Source: Shewanella sp. (GTDB taxonomy: Bacteria; Pseudomonadota; Gammaproteobacteria; Enterobacterales; Shewanellaceae). Taken from it: a stretch of DNA of 64,000 nt. A model generated the notes under the pieces. That model saw only the letters and a program-made list of their open reading frames with translations. It did not search any database and had not been told where the DNA came from. A program made the position numbers and the translations under genes. Position 1 is the first letter of the stretch, and each line of letters begins with the position of its first letter. The stretch is from NCBI RefSeq assembly GCF_013214165.1, contig NZ_JABSSM010000001.1, positions 83,018 through 147,017 on the forward strand, written 5' to 3'. Below, in pieces: positions 53,525-62,933 of this stretch.

Positions 53525-54991
53525 ATGAAACTAAAAGTATTATCTGGATTGCTACTTCTTACATGTGCTTCGGCACAAGCCGCCTGGTGGGTCGAGCCTG
53601 ACGACCTTGCTCTAAGAGCCGACATTCAATTGCTCGCCGATACCGGCATTATTTTGCAGCCAGTGACAACCTACCCCTTGATGTGGGCAGGGCTAAAGCA
53701 AGATATGGATAAGGCAGAAGTTGAAACATTATCCTCAATGCAGGCCAACGCCTATGACCGAGTCATGGCCGCCTATAAAAAAGATCACCAGAGCTTTAAT
53801 GCCGAAGTTAAACTGGCAGCGGCAACAGATAATGCCCGCTTTCTAGGTTTTGGTCATGACTACCGAGATAAAGCGGAAACCACAGTCAATGCCGAAGTCA
53901 CCAAAGACTGGTTCAGCGGCCGAGTATCAGCCAGTTATCATTACGATCCTATCGATGGTGACAGCGCCCGTTTAGATAACAGTTTCGCCGCCGTCATGTT
54001 AGGTAACTGGATTGTCAGCGCCGGTGCCCAGAAAAAGTACTGGGGACCTGGCTGGGATACGGGTCTCATTCAGACGACTAACGCCAGACCTATGCCAGGC
54101 ATCACCTTTAGCCGCAATAACAGCCAGGCATTCGAAACACCTTGGCTAAACTGGATTGGCCCCTGGACTTTCACCACCAGCTTCAGTCAGATGGAGAGTG
54201 ACCGTTATGTGCCAGATACTAAACATTGGGGCGCTCGGGGAACACTCAGACCCATCTCTAAGCTAGAGATTGGCTTCTCCTGGACCATGCAGTGGGGCGG
54301 TGAAGGCTATGGCAATAGCTTAAGTGATTGGTGGGATGGATTAGCTAACGGTGGAGGCACAGAAGCCGATCTGGCAAATGGTCAGGAAAACATGCTCGCC
54401 GGCTATGATTTCCGCTGGTCAGACACCGCTTTTGGCATCCCCTACGGTATTTATTACGAGCGCACCCATGAAGATTACCATAACGGTAAGAACAAGCTGA
54501 TCAATGCATCTAACATGGGGGGAATTGACTTCGTATTGGCCAATATCAGAACCCGAGTCTTCATCGAATATGTTGACACTGCAGCCTCTTGTGGCCTTGA
54601 TGACAAGGTTTATAACTGCATGTATGAGCACGGCTTCTACAAAGATGGCTACCGCTATTATGGCAAGAGTCTAGGTAGCACCTATGACAATGACTCCAGA
54701 ACATTGGTCATAGGTGGCATCACTCAGCTCGGTGGCGGTCAGAGCATCACCAACAAACTGAGATTGCTAAAACTCAATTTCGATGGCACAGATACATCTA
54801 ACCCTGAAGGGGGCAACCCGGTATCGCCTGGTGAGTATGAACGTATGGTTCAGTTCGATACCAGCTATCACAGACCCTTCTATGACGGTACGCTAAAAGT
54901 CGGTGGCACCTTAGGATATAGTGAATACATGACTAGCGGTGGTGATGACTGGGATACGACTGTGTACGCCGCCTGGGAAAGAAGTTTTTAA
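53525..54991 (+). CDS. Outer-membrane Wzi-family capsule assembly protein
   Basis: 488 residues. A signal peptide (cleavage near AQA at 17-19) is followed by an N-terminal segment with AWWVEPDDLALRADIQLLADTGII and a long series of amphipathic strands typical of a beta-barrel, ending in an aromatic residue (AAWERSF). The conserved AGAQKKYWGPGWDTGLIQTTNARPMPGITFSRN resembles the Wzi family core, in which the barrel acts as a surface lectin holding group 1 capsule. It stands alone with its own 0.5-kb upstream region, unlinked to the Wza/Wzc operon, but could attach that polysaccharide to the surface. Confidence 0.85.
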   Translation: MKLKVLSGLLLLTCASAQAAWWVEPDDLALRADIQLLADTGIILQPVTTYPLMWAGLKQDMDKAEVETLSSMQANAYDRVMAAYKKDHQSFNAEVKLAAATDNARFLGFGHDYRDKAETTVNAEVTKDWFSGRVSASYHYDPIDGDSARLDNSFAAVMLGNWIVSAGAQKKYWGPGWDTGLIQTTNARPMPGITFSRNNSQAFETPWLNWIGPWTFTTSFSQMESDRYVPDTKHWGARGTLRPISKLEIGFSWTMQWGGEGYGNSLSDWWDGLANGGGTEADLANGQENMLAGYDFRWSDTAFGIPYGIYYERTHEDYHNGKNKLINASNMGGIDFVLANIRTRVFIEYVDTAASCGLDDKVYNCMYEHGFYKDGYRYYGKSLGSTYDNDSRTLVIGGITQLGGGQSITNKLRLLKLNFDGTDTSNPEGGNPVSPGEYERMVQFDTSYHRPFYDGTLKVGGTLGYSEYMTSGGDDWDTTVYAAWERSF

Positions 54992-55059
54992 TAGCAGCTC
55001 CTAGGCCTTGGCACGCTCACCACGAGAGCTAATCTAGGCCTGCATCGCTGCCGAAGGAT

Positions 55060-55097
55060 AGAGACTGAGCTCGGGTGCCAGTCTCTTTCTCTTTTCC
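55060..55097 (+). terminator. Terminator of the Wzi-like gene
   Basis: 8-bp stem AGAGACTG / CAGTCTCT with an 11-base loop, followed by TTCTCTTTT, 68 bases past the stop codon and before the convergent regulator gene. Confidence 0.7.
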
Positions 55098-55155
55098 TAA
55101 TAGAGCACAGCTCATCGAATAAGCATTGCCTGCTTGGCTTGGTAAAACCTAGAGG

Positions 55156-56658
55156 CTAATTTTCAGACACAGCGCCTTGTAATTCATCCCACCCCTGACG
55201 CTTGCGGTAAATTGTCGAAGCACTGATGTCTAACAGGGCTGCGGCTTTAGGTACATTTCCGCCACACTGCACAATGGCCGCCTCTATCGTCTGTTTCTCT
55301 GACAACCAGAGTGGCACTATGGTCTCAACGTTATCAATTCCTGAGTCTGCTACTTGCAGCTTGTTGCTGCTGGCCTGCTCATCTATCGCGAGTGACTCGC
55401 AGTTATTGACTGCCGAAGCCTGATTGGCTCTCGTAATGGAGATAACGGGCTTAATTTGAGTCAGGCTGTTGCTCGAGTCTGATTTAAATAACGAAGGTAG
55501 CATAGACTCATCAATAATATCGGCGGAGTTAAGTACCACCATCTGTCTGATTATATTTTGCAGTTGACGGACATTTCCCGGCCAATGATAAGCCTGTAGG
55601 ACTTTTTTCACCTCACCACTGAAACTTTTAAACCGCTTACCTTCCTCGGTGTTATATTCTTTTAAGAATTTTTGAGCGAGTAATAGCACATCTTTTCCAC
55701 GCATTCTTAACGCAGGTAACTCAATAGGTATCACGTGCAATCGATAGAATAGATCTTCTCTAAATCTTCCGGCTTTCACTTCATCCCATGGAATGCGGTT
55801 AGTCGCACTGACAAAACGCACATCGACTTTCTCCTCCTTGGTTGCACCGACTCTTTGAAAGATCCCCGTTTGAATGAATCGTAAAAACTTGCTTTGCAGC
55901 TCAAGTTCCATCTCGCAGACTTCATCTAAAAACAGCGTCCCCCCATGTGCACGAGTCGCTGCGCCATCTCGGTTAGCGACGGCTCCAGTAAAAGCCCCCT
56001 TGGTATGGCCAAAGATCTCACTTTCTATCAAATCTTTAGGAATTGAGGCACAGTTGAGTGCGATAAATGGTTTATCACTGCGATTGCCGGCATGATGAAT
56101 GGCCTGAGCACAGACCTCTTTACCTGTGCCACTCTCTCCTATGATAAAAACCGAAGCCTTACTATTGGCAACGCAATCTATGGTTTTATATACGGTTTGC
56201 ATCGCGAGGGATTCACCGATAAATCCCATGTAGTTAGCCTTAGGTAAGCTTTTCTCATAGTTGGCAACGAGATTAACCAGCAGCCTTTGTTTCAGCGCGT
56301 TACGGACAGTGATGGAGAGACGTTTAGCATCGAATGGCTTAATGATAAAATCGAAAGCACCAGATTTCATCGATTCGACGGCGAGATCTATGGTGCCATG
56401 GGCGGTGATCATTATCACTGTCGTATCAGGGTATTGAGTTTGAACCTTTTGCAGTATCTCCATGCCTGACATGTCGGGTAACTTGATGTCCAGCACCAGC
56501 AGATCTGGCTGCCAAGTCGACAATTCAGTTAACGCATCTTCGCCATGATTAACATGGGTGACTTTCGCGCCTTCTCCGCGCAGATACTCGGTATACAAGG
56601 CCCCCAGCGACATGCTGTCTTCAACAAGTAAAACGGTAAATGAGTGCTTAATTTCCAT
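55156..56658 (-). CDS. LuxO-like sigma-54-dependent response regulator
   Basis: 500 residues: receiver domain (acid pocket Glu13-Asp14, phosphoacceptor Asp57 in LLVLDIKLPDMSG, Lys107), AAA+ domain with Walker A GESGTGKE (174-181), the sigma-54 contact loop GAFTGA (221-226) and Walker B TLFLDE (241-246), and a C-terminal Fis-type helix-turn-helix (AAIVQCGGNVPKAAALLDISASTIYRK). Over most of its length it resembles Vibrio LuxO (KASVFIIGESGTGKEVCAQAIH, LFLDEVCEMELELQSKFLRFIQTG). It is the last gene of a binding protein-hybrid kinase-regulator operon, so the HPt of the kinase is its likely phosphodonor. LuxO-type sites and sigma-54 promoters lie in the divergent region at 61236-61458. Confidence 0.92.
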   Translation of the reverse strand: MEIKHSFTVLLVEDSMSLGALYTEYLRGEGAKVTHVNHGEDALTELSTWQPDLLVLDIKLPDMSGMEILQKVQTQYPDTTVIMITAHGTIDLAVESMKSGAFDFIIKPFDAKRLSITVRNALKQRLLVNLVANYEKSLPKANYMGFIGESLAMQTVYKTIDCVANSKASVFIIGESGTGKEVCAQAIHHAGNRSDKPFIALNCASIPKDLIESEIFGHTKGAFTGAVANRDGAATRAHGGTLFLDEVCEMELELQSKFLRFIQTGIFQRVGATKEEKVDVRFVSATNRIPWDEVKAGRFREDLFYRLHVIPIELPALRMRGKDVLLLAQKFLKEYNTEEGKRFKSFSGEVKKVLQAYHWPGNVRQLQNIIRQMVVLNSADIIDESMLPSLFKSDSSNSLTQIKPVISITRANQASAVNNCESLAIDEQASSNKLQVADSGIDNVETIVPLWLSEKQTIEAAIVQCGGNVPKAAALLDISASTIYRKRQGWDELQGAVSEN

Positions 56659-56739
56659 ATTTTCTTTACCTATTCTTTTCACCAATTTATTTACTTATGG
56701 TTTTATCCATATCCTATCAATAAGTCTGGTTGGCGGCAT

Positions 56740-59700
56740 CTAAGCGGCAAAGCGCTCCCTAAAGGCCTTTATTGTCTGCTCACCAATCTCTTGTACTTCT
56801 AGCAGATATGACTCTACCTCACTCTTGTCTTTATCTCGGGCACTTTTTTCCAGGCATTTAGCCACTTCATAAAGGGCTTGAGCGCCAAAACTGCCTGAGC
56901 TACTCTTCAAGGTATGAGCCTGATCATCTATCTCGTTAAAGTTCATCGACAGTGTTAATGAGGCTAACTTCTCTAAACGATCTTGGGTCTCTTGCAGATA
57001 GACATTAAACATGCCTTGCATGGACTCTTGTCCTAGGGCCTCGACCAGCTCAGACAGCACTAGCTCGTCGAATAATCTGTCCGTAAGGAGCGTTTCATTA
57101 TTTATCACATAGGGGCCATCAGTTTTTTCATTCATGATATCGTCTATCGTTGATTCTTTAATCAAGCTTAATTCCTGAACACTGGCTTCACAAGGTTTGT
57201 CGGTATTTTCCCCTTCATCCTGAGTATATTTGTTTTGCAGGTCAATGACATCTGAGCTGGGAAGCCATTTGTTGATCGCCTTCACCAGCTCAAGCTGATT
57301 AACCGGTTTCGCGACAAAGTCTTTCATGCCAGCATCGAGGCAAGACTCTACATCCTCTTTCGACACATTGGCCGTCATGGCTAATATCACGGTATCTGGC
57401 TGAGCGAGCAAGATCTCTCGCGTCGCTTCGACGCCGTCCATCTCAGGCATGCGCATATCCATCAATATCAAGCCATAGTCATGTTCGGCTGACATCTTAA
57501 CCGCCTCTTTGCCATTATGGGCGAACTCAACCTCGAAACCCGATTTAGCTAACATGGCCCCAGCGATGACCCGATTTGACGGGCTGTCTTCAGCGAGTAA
57601 TAGCCTTTTATTCCTTAATGTCAGCTCAGGTAATAGAGTTTCGACCTCTTTGCTATCTGATTCATCCAGACTCTCGCCACTGAGCAAACCAAGCAACATC
57701 TCTCGACTCAAGGGTTTATTGATCATTTGCTCTAAGCCGATATCGGCCATAACCACAGGCATTTCAGGACTTAATCCCGACATCAAGGCGGCAATTAAGC
57801 CATCTTCGAACAGGAAGTCTCGCTTAAATTGATTCGATAAGTTTAAACTGAGCTGAGATAAGCTAGTATCATCGATCAGTATAAGATTAAATCTGCCTTT
57901 CACCGCTTCTATCTTGAAAATATCTGTGAGTTGACTCACATTGACGGTCTGCACCCCATACTGGCTGTACTGTTTTCTGACCAGATGAGAAAAGGTCTTA
58001 TCAGGGTGAACCAGCAAGACTCTCGCATGTGCAGGAATATGGAAAAAACTGCCTCTTTGCTCCTCTAGCTGTAGACGTACGTTGAATCTGAAACAACTGC
58101 CATGTCCAAGACGACTACTCAGCTCGATCTCCCCCCCCATCATGATAATTAACTCGGAACAAATGGCTAAGCCTAATCCGGTGCCCTTGTAATTGGTATT
58201 ATGTTGATCATGGACCTGACTAAACTCTTGAAACAGTTTCTTCTGCGCCGGCAGGCTAATGCCAATGCCTTCATCTGTGACGGCGCAGTGAAGTTGCACC
58301 TCTTGGTGATGGCTGTCCGGGATCCACATCTCTACCGACACGCAGCCACCACTGGAGAATTTAATCGCATTATCGACGAGGTTATGCAGCACCTGACGCA
58401 ATCGCTGAGCATCCCCCTTGACGAGGTCCGGTACATTTCTATTAATAAATGTCGCTAAATTGACGCCTTTCTCATTGGCTTTAGGTGCTAAAATCTGCAT
58501 CACCTGAGCCACCATCTTAGCAGGCGAGAAGCTCATATTTTCCAACACCATCTGTCCCGCTTCAATCTTGGAAAAATCTAAAATATCGTTGATGGTGCTC
58601 AGTAGGGCGGTACCGGCCTCTTTAGCCGTATGCGCATAAATACGTTGATCTTTATTCAGCTTAGAGTCCAGCATGAGCTCGACTCCACCTAACACGGCAT
58701 TCAATGGGGAGCGAATTTCATGACTCATGGTGGCCAGAAATCTGGATTTAGCCTTACTGCCTAATTCTGCCTGTTCCTTAGCCTGCTTTAACTCAGTCTC
58801 ATACTGCATACGCTCTGAAACATCGTGTAAAAAGGCAGTGAGCAAGATCTCATCACCCAGCTGTACCGGGATCATCTTCATCTCAACCGGAAAGTGAGTG
58901 CCATCAGACCGAATAGACATGAGTTCTACGCTCTTCTTTATCGCAGGACCACCACCGGTTTTCCTGAAGACTTCCAGCCCTTCCTTGAACGCCTTTCTCT
59001 CAATATCGACAAAAATCAGATCCTCTAAAATCTCACCCAGGGCCTCTTCGCGACTATGGCCAAACAGCTGGCTGGCCGCTTCATTAAACTCTTGAATACG
59101 CCCGGTGATATCTATGGTAATGAGTGCATCTTGGCTCGCCTCGAGTGTCGCCAGTAGAATCGACTCGGTCCGTTTAGCTTCCGCCTCTTTGCGCTTTATA
59201 TCACTTAAGTCTTTCACTAAGCCCAGTAACATGATGTCGCCGTCGATCAACATCTTAGAGACGGACAGATCGATAGGAAATAGCTTACCACTCTTATGTT
59301 GCGCCACCAGCTCCCTGCCCTTGCCTTGTAGTACACCTCGTTTAGAGTTAATAAAACGCATCAGGAAATCATTTTGCATGTGTCGTTCGTGGCTCGGCAT
59401 GAAGATGGATACGTTCTGGCCAATCAAATCTTTATTTTCATAACCAAAAAGGTGGCCGATGGCCGGATTTACCTGCACGATGATCCCCTTGGTATCTATG
59501 ATGATAAAGCCATCCACGGCGGCTTCTAAAATCGTACTGAGTCGAATATTGGCACTCTCAAGCTCCTGAGCATTTTTCTCGATTTTTTCAATCATACGAT
59601 TGAATGCCAGACTAGTTTGACCTATCTCATCATGGCTATTCACCGGGATTTGAACCCCGGTTTCCCCCTGGAGTATTCTCTTCGATGCCCGTTTCAACTC

Positions 59701-60270
59701 ACTCAAGTTCTTGGTCAAATAACTGCCCAATAACCAAGAAAAAAGCGCAACCAACAACATCTCCAACCCGGCAATCAAACTAAAACGCGTCGTGGCCCGC
59801 GCTAAAAATTGATCGAACTCATGGATACTGATCCCCAGTTCAACACGGCCGAACACAAATCCTGACTCAATAATATCGGCCTTCACATCGAGCACACCAT
59901 CCTCGATATCGACAAAGCCGCCACCCACTTTAGCTAACACCTCTTCAGCGGCGAATGATAGATCGCGAGTCGAGGTTAAGCTTACTTCTCCCGCCCTGAC
60001 GAGCAAGTTATCGCGATCATAAATTGCCACATATAACACCTGAGTATTGTCCAGTAGCTCGCTGGACAACTCCTGTAAGGTGGAGACATCTGTGCTAATA
60101 ACCGCATCTTTAGCCGCCGCGGCAAATAGCGCCACCACTGAACGCGCACGTTTTTCAATCTCAGCCTGATTGGAGCTCTTGAGGTAATCGACACTGGTAT
60201 AAACCAGCAGCATCAAAAGCACGCCCTCGATAAGCGCGATGCCTAAAACCGTTTTGAGCCTAAACGTCAT
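56740..60270 (-). CDS. Hybrid sensor histidine kinase with two PAS, receivers and HPt
   Basis: 1176 residues: helix 8-29, periplasmic sensor about 30-160, helix about 163-183, HAMP (about 184-235), two PAS domains (about 243-360 and 370-490), HisKA with His517 in MSHEIRSPLN, HATPase with N box around 626-636 and GTGLGLAI, a degenerate receiver (about 748-865, keeps LILIDD and NKP but not the usual acid pair), a second receiver with Asp938 in LILMDMRMPEMDG and Lys988, and an HPt with His1119 in AHTLKSSSGSFGA. It can run a full phosphorelay and pass phosphate to the LuxO-like regulator 82 bases downstream. The upstream binding protein is probably its ligand-sensing partner. Confidence 0.93.
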   Translation of the reverse strand: MTFRLKTVLGIALIEGVLLMLLVYTSVDYLKSSNQAEIEKRARSVVALFAAAAKDAVISTDVSTLQELSSELLDNTQVLYVAIYDRDNLLVRAGEVSLTSTRDLSFAAEEVLAKVGGGFVDIEDGVLDVKADIIESGFVFGRVELGISIHEFDQFLARATTRFSLIAGLEMLLVALFSWLLGSYLTKNLSELKRASKRILQGETGVQIPVNSHDEIGQTSLAFNRMIEKIEKNAQELESANIRLSTILEAAVDGFIIIDTKGIIVQVNPAIGHLFGYENKDLIGQNVSIFMPSHERHMQNDFLMRFINSKRGVLQGKGRELVAQHKSGKLFPIDLSVSKMLIDGDIMLLGLVKDLSDIKRKEAEAKRTESILLATLEASQDALITIDITGRIQEFNEAASQLFGHSREEALGEILEDLIFVDIERKAFKEGLEVFRKTGGGPAIKKSVELMSIRSDGTHFPVEMKMIPVQLGDEILLTAFLHDVSERMQYETELKQAKEQAELGSKAKSRFLATMSHEIRSPLNAVLGGVELMLDSKLNKDQRIYAHTAKEAGTALLSTINDILDFSKIEAGQMVLENMSFSPAKMVAQVMQILAPKANEKGVNLATFINRNVPDLVKGDAQRLRQVLHNLVDNAIKFSSGGCVSVEMWIPDSHHQEVQLHCAVTDEGIGISLPAQKKLFQEFSQVHDQHNTNYKGTGLGLAICSELIIMMGGEIELSSRLGHGSCFRFNVRLQLEEQRGSFFHIPAHARVLLVHPDKTFSHLVRKQYSQYGVQTVNVSQLTDIFKIEAVKGRFNLILIDDTSLSQLSLNLSNQFKRDFLFEDGLIAALMSGLSPEMPVVMADIGLEQMINKPLSREMLLGLLSGESLDESDSKEVETLLPELTLRNKRLLLAEDSPSNRVIAGAMLAKSGFEVEFAHNGKEAVKMSAEHDYGLILMDMRMPEMDGVEATREILLAQPDTVILAMTANVSKEDVESCLDAGMKDFVAKPVNQLELVKAINKWLPSSDVIDLQNKYTQDEGENTDKPCEASVQELSLIKESTIDDIMNEKTDGPYVINNETLLTDRLFDELVLSELVEALGQESMQGMFNVYLQETQDRLEKLASLTLSMNFNEIDDQAHTLKSSSGSFGAQALYEVAKCLEKSARDKDKSEVESYLLEVQEIGEQTIKAFRERFAA

Positions 60271-60318
60271 AAGTAACCGCCCTCTTATCTTTGAGCCAAA
60301 GCAATAAGCGCCTCATCA

Positions 60319-61197
60319 TTATTTATCCTTCGTCTCTAAGGGCTGAGAGAAACTCCCCAAGCCTAACGCTCTCACATCATTCCAATCACGACTATTAGCG
60401 GCTTCGAAAGGTTTAAATCCAAGCCCTTCCAGTAGCATGTATCCTTCTTGAGTCGAAGAGAATTGTGTGAACTTTATCATTAATTCTTCTCTGACACTCA
60501 CCGGCACTCTTGGATGAATCGCCACGGCATGGGGAGTGTACCCAGGTGTTTCCCATAGCACTCGCAGCTGCTCGGTCACCTCTTTATCCATGGTTTTAAA
60601 GGTTCTCTTCACCCCTCCTCCACCAGCCACTAACCCTTGGGCTACGGCGAGATAAACGGAGTCATGAGATCCAACATACTTTATTTGATTGTTAATGCCC
60701 TTTATCTTCAAGTTGGCTCTAGGCAGCACACTCGCAGCGAAAGCGGCGGGAGCTGGGAAGGCCAATAACTGTCCATCGAGATCTGACAGGGACTGAGCCT
60801 TAGAACCCTTCTGCACGACAATAATCCCTGTTATTTTTTTACCTTGCTCTTTTACCAGCGCCTGATAACCGGGCGATTCATTAAACACGGTAAAGTGATA
60901 GGGGTTCATATAGGCAATATCGTATTCCCCCTTGGCCAAGCGCCTCTCAAACGTGGGAATGTCGGGAGCCGTCGCAAAATGCAATTGGAAAGTTGCATTT
61001 TGCGACAAGGCTGCCAGTAAGGGAGACCATTTTCTTGCCAGGGTGCTAGCGGCTTGTTGCGGCACCACGCCAAAGGTGAGATTCGAAGGTTCGTTAACTG
61101 TGTGTTCTGTATCAGATGCTTGCATCGCAAAAACACCACAAAAAAACAAGGCAATAGAGGAGAGCAGATACGTGTTGAGCCATGGTGATATTTTCAT
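60319..61197 (-). CDS. PhnD-like periplasmic binding protein, probable sensor subunit
   Basis: 292 residues with an N-terminal signal peptide (hydrophobic to about residue 24, cleavage near AMQA). Mature start NLTFGVVPQQAASTLARKWSPLLAAL and the YDIAYMNPYHFTVFNESPGY segment are typical of phosphate/phosphite/phosphonate-type (PhnD) binding proteins. No permease or ATPase gene accompanies it; it is followed 48 bases later by the hybrid kinase, so sensing rather than uptake is likely. The ligand is not readable. The ATG at 61197 follows AAGGA. The coding sequence contains a perfect 14-bp inverted repeat at 60971-61006. Confidence 0.85.
   Translation of the reverse strand: MKISPWLNTYLLSSIALFFCGVFAMQASDTEHTVNEPSNLTFGVVPQQAASTLARKWSPLLAALSQNATFQLHFATAPDIPTFERRLAKGEYDIAYMNPYHFTVFNESPGYQALVKEQGKKITGIIVVQKGSKAQSLSDLDGQLLAFPAPAAFAASVLPRANLKIKGINNQIKYVGSHDSVYLAVAQGLVAGGGGVKRTFKTMDKEVTEQLRVLWETPGYTPHAVAIHPRVPVSVREELMIKFTQFSSTQEGYMLLEGLGFKPFEAANSRDWNDVRALGLGSFSQPLETKDK
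60971..61006. repeat. Perfect 14-bp inverted repeat inside the binding protein gene
   Basis: GTCGCAAAATGCAA (60971-60984) and TTGCATTTTGCGAC (60993-61006) flank an 8-base centre. Each arm contains TTGCATTTTGC, close to the LuxO-type site at 61349. It could form an RNA hairpin or be a pair of regulator sites; it encodes part of the mature protein. Confidence 0.85.
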
Positions 61198-61235
61198 TAT
61201 GCGTATCCTTACCTGTGACGATCCTAGATACTGGA

Positions 61236-61250
61236 GCAAAGCCTATGCCA
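61236..61250 (-). promoter_or_regulatory. Sigma-54 promoter of the binding protein-kinase-regulator operon
   Basis: On the minus strand TGGCAT-AGGCT-TTGC, one mismatch to TGGCAC-N5-TTGC, with exact -24/-12 spacing. Transcription would start near 61224, 27 bases before the ATG at 61197, leaving room for the AAGGA site. Confidence 0.7.
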
Positions 61251-61348
61251 AATCTCAGCAGGCTAAGCTAACCCCACCATCATCAATTCGGCAACAAGAT
61301 CCTTTTCTCACAAGAAAACAATCTATTACTCCAATATGTATCACATTT

Positions 61349-61361
61349 TTGCATTTTGCAA
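61349..61361. promoter_or_regulatory. LuxO-type palindromic activator site
   Basis: TTGCA-TTT-TGCAA exactly fits the TTGCA-W3-TGCAA operator known for Vibrio LuxO (from memory). It lies about 99 bases upstream of the minus-strand -24 element and 82 bases upstream of the plus-strand one, normal distances for a sigma-54 enhancer serving both. Confidence 0.7.
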
Positions 61362-61442
61362 TTAATATACAGCAGCAAGATGAACACCAGTCAGCACACT
61401 TTATAAAGACTAACAACAAGATAGAACCATAAGCTCAGGCTA

Positions 61443-61458
61443 TGGCACAAAGATTGCC
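61443..61458 (+). promoter_or_regulatory. Sigma-54 promoter of the phosphatase-ATPase operon
   Basis: TGGCAC-AAAGA-TTGC is a full match to the sigma-54 core consensus. The start site would be near 61469, leaving a leader of about 16 bases before the first ATG. Confidence 0.82.
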
Positions 61459-61484
61459 TTTATCTTGATACCCCCTATAAGGTA

Positions 61485-62807
61485 ATGAGCTTGCTTATGA
61501 CTTCGATTGCAACACATAGGATGTCCACGGCTGCTGTCAAGTTTCGGTTAGACACACTTTCAGTCCTGCTGGTTGAAGATACTCAGAGCGAGCGCGATTT
61601 TATAGTCAAGCTACTACAGAGCATGGGAATGAACGTCTCCAGCTGCGCTAGCGGTGAGGAAGCAATCGAGTTATATCAAAGCCAGATTCCCGATATTGTG
61701 ATCAGTGACTGGCGCATGCCAGGTTTAACCGGCCCCCAGTTATGTCAACGACTCAAGCAGGCCCCATCTCCACCTTACATCATCTTGCTAACCGCCAATA
61801 ATCAGGCAAAACACATGGTAGAAGGCATTGAATCGGGTGCCGATGACTTTCTCACCAAACCTTTTATACCTAGCATATTAAAAGTGAGGCTATTAGCCGC
61901 GGCTCGCATCGTCAAGATGCAACAGCACCTGAGCGACCAGAACCAGGCGCTCAACCACGCCCTGTCTAAGGAACAAGCCTACTTAGCACAAGTGCAAGCA
62001 GATCTCGATAGCGCCGCCAGACTACAAGGTTCATTACTGCCAACATCGAGCAAGCTTACCAATCAATGGAGCCTGGCCACCCGATTTAAACCCGCTCAGG
62101 ACCTGGCTGGCGACATATTCCAATGCTTTAACATCGACGATTCTCATCTGGGTTTCTATTTACTCGATGTCACCGGCCACGGCATCGCAGCCTCGATGCA
62201 AAGTTTTACACTGGCCCAGAGACTCAGCGGTAAGAGTTGCCATTGGGACAGCTTAGATCCCGCGTTAATAGTGACTGAGCTTAATGCAGACTTTGAAGAC
62301 CCTGAAAATGCCGGGCGGTTCGCTACCTTGATCCTGGGCATAGCCAATACTGACAGTGGCCAAGTGAGAATAACGATAGCAGGCCACCCCCAGCCAATCT
62401 TGCTCGATAATGATAGCGCTACTATGATGAGCCTAGAGTCAGGCCTGCCTCTAGGGATCGATAATCAATTTCAATACCAGTACAACTCATTCTTCTTGAG
62501 CAGTGAACAGCACCTAATGCTCTACTCAGACGGTTTATATGAATGCCAGCACCCCACCTATGGCGAGTTTGGCCAACAGAGGCTAGTCAAGGCCTGCTCA
62601 GATGCACACCAACTATCACCGGAAGCTCTGTTGCATCACCTCAGTCACGCCATCGACCTCTGGCAACAAAACTCCCCTCAGGATGATATCTCAATGATGA
62701 TAATTTCCACCTCGAACTTGGATACAGCAAAAATAAACGTCGCCCAGTCGTACCCTAATAATGAAATGACTTTGCATCCACGGTCTCAGGACTCAATCCG
62801 GACATGA
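61485..62807 (+). CDS. Receiver-PP2C (SpoIIE-type) serine phosphatase response regulator
   Basis: 440 residues: receiver domain (Glu31-Asp32, phosphoacceptor Asp75 in IVISDWRMPG, Lys125 in FLTKPF), a coiled linker (about 145-185) and a SpoIIE/RsbU-like PP2C domain (about 190-425) with metal acids in DLAGDIFQ (Asp210), LLDVTGHG (Asp228), YSDGLYE and PQDDIS. It should dephosphorylate a phosphoserine anti-sigma-antagonist (STAS) protein when its receiver is phosphorylated. It resembles the first two domains of Shewanella CrsR and the phosphatase part of Vibrio SypE, from memory. The start could be 61485, 61497 or 61521; the short sigma-54 leader favours one of the first two. Confidence 0.9.
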   Translation: MSLLMTSIATHRMSTAAVKFRLDTLSVLLVEDTQSERDFIVKLLQSMGMNVSSCASGEEAIELYQSQIPDIVISDWRMPGLTGPQLCQRLKQAPSPPYIILLTANNQAKHMVEGIESGADDFLTKPFIPSILKVRLLAAARIVKMQQHLSDQNQALNHALSKEQAYLAQVQADLDSAARLQGSLLPTSSKLTNQWSLATRFKPAQDLAGDIFQCFNIDDSHLGFYLLDVTGHGIAASMQSFTLAQRLSGKSCHWDSLDPALIVTELNADFEDPENAGRFATLILGIANTDSGQVRITIAGHPQPILLDNDSATMMSLESGLPLGIDNQFQYQYNSFFLSSEQHLMLYSDGLYECQHPTYGEFGQQRLVKACSDAHQLSPEALLHHLSHAIDLWQQNSPQDDISMMIISTSNLDTAKINVAQSYPNNEMTLHPRSQDSIRT

Positions 62808-62933
62808 ATCAGGACAAGAAAAGTGATCAATATGAATCGTGCATCAGCGAGTCAGTTCTACAAAAACTTGAAACATGATCTCAACCCGTATATTTCGATA
62901 TAAACAAGTTAGCCCAGGCCCGTTGGAGGCAAT

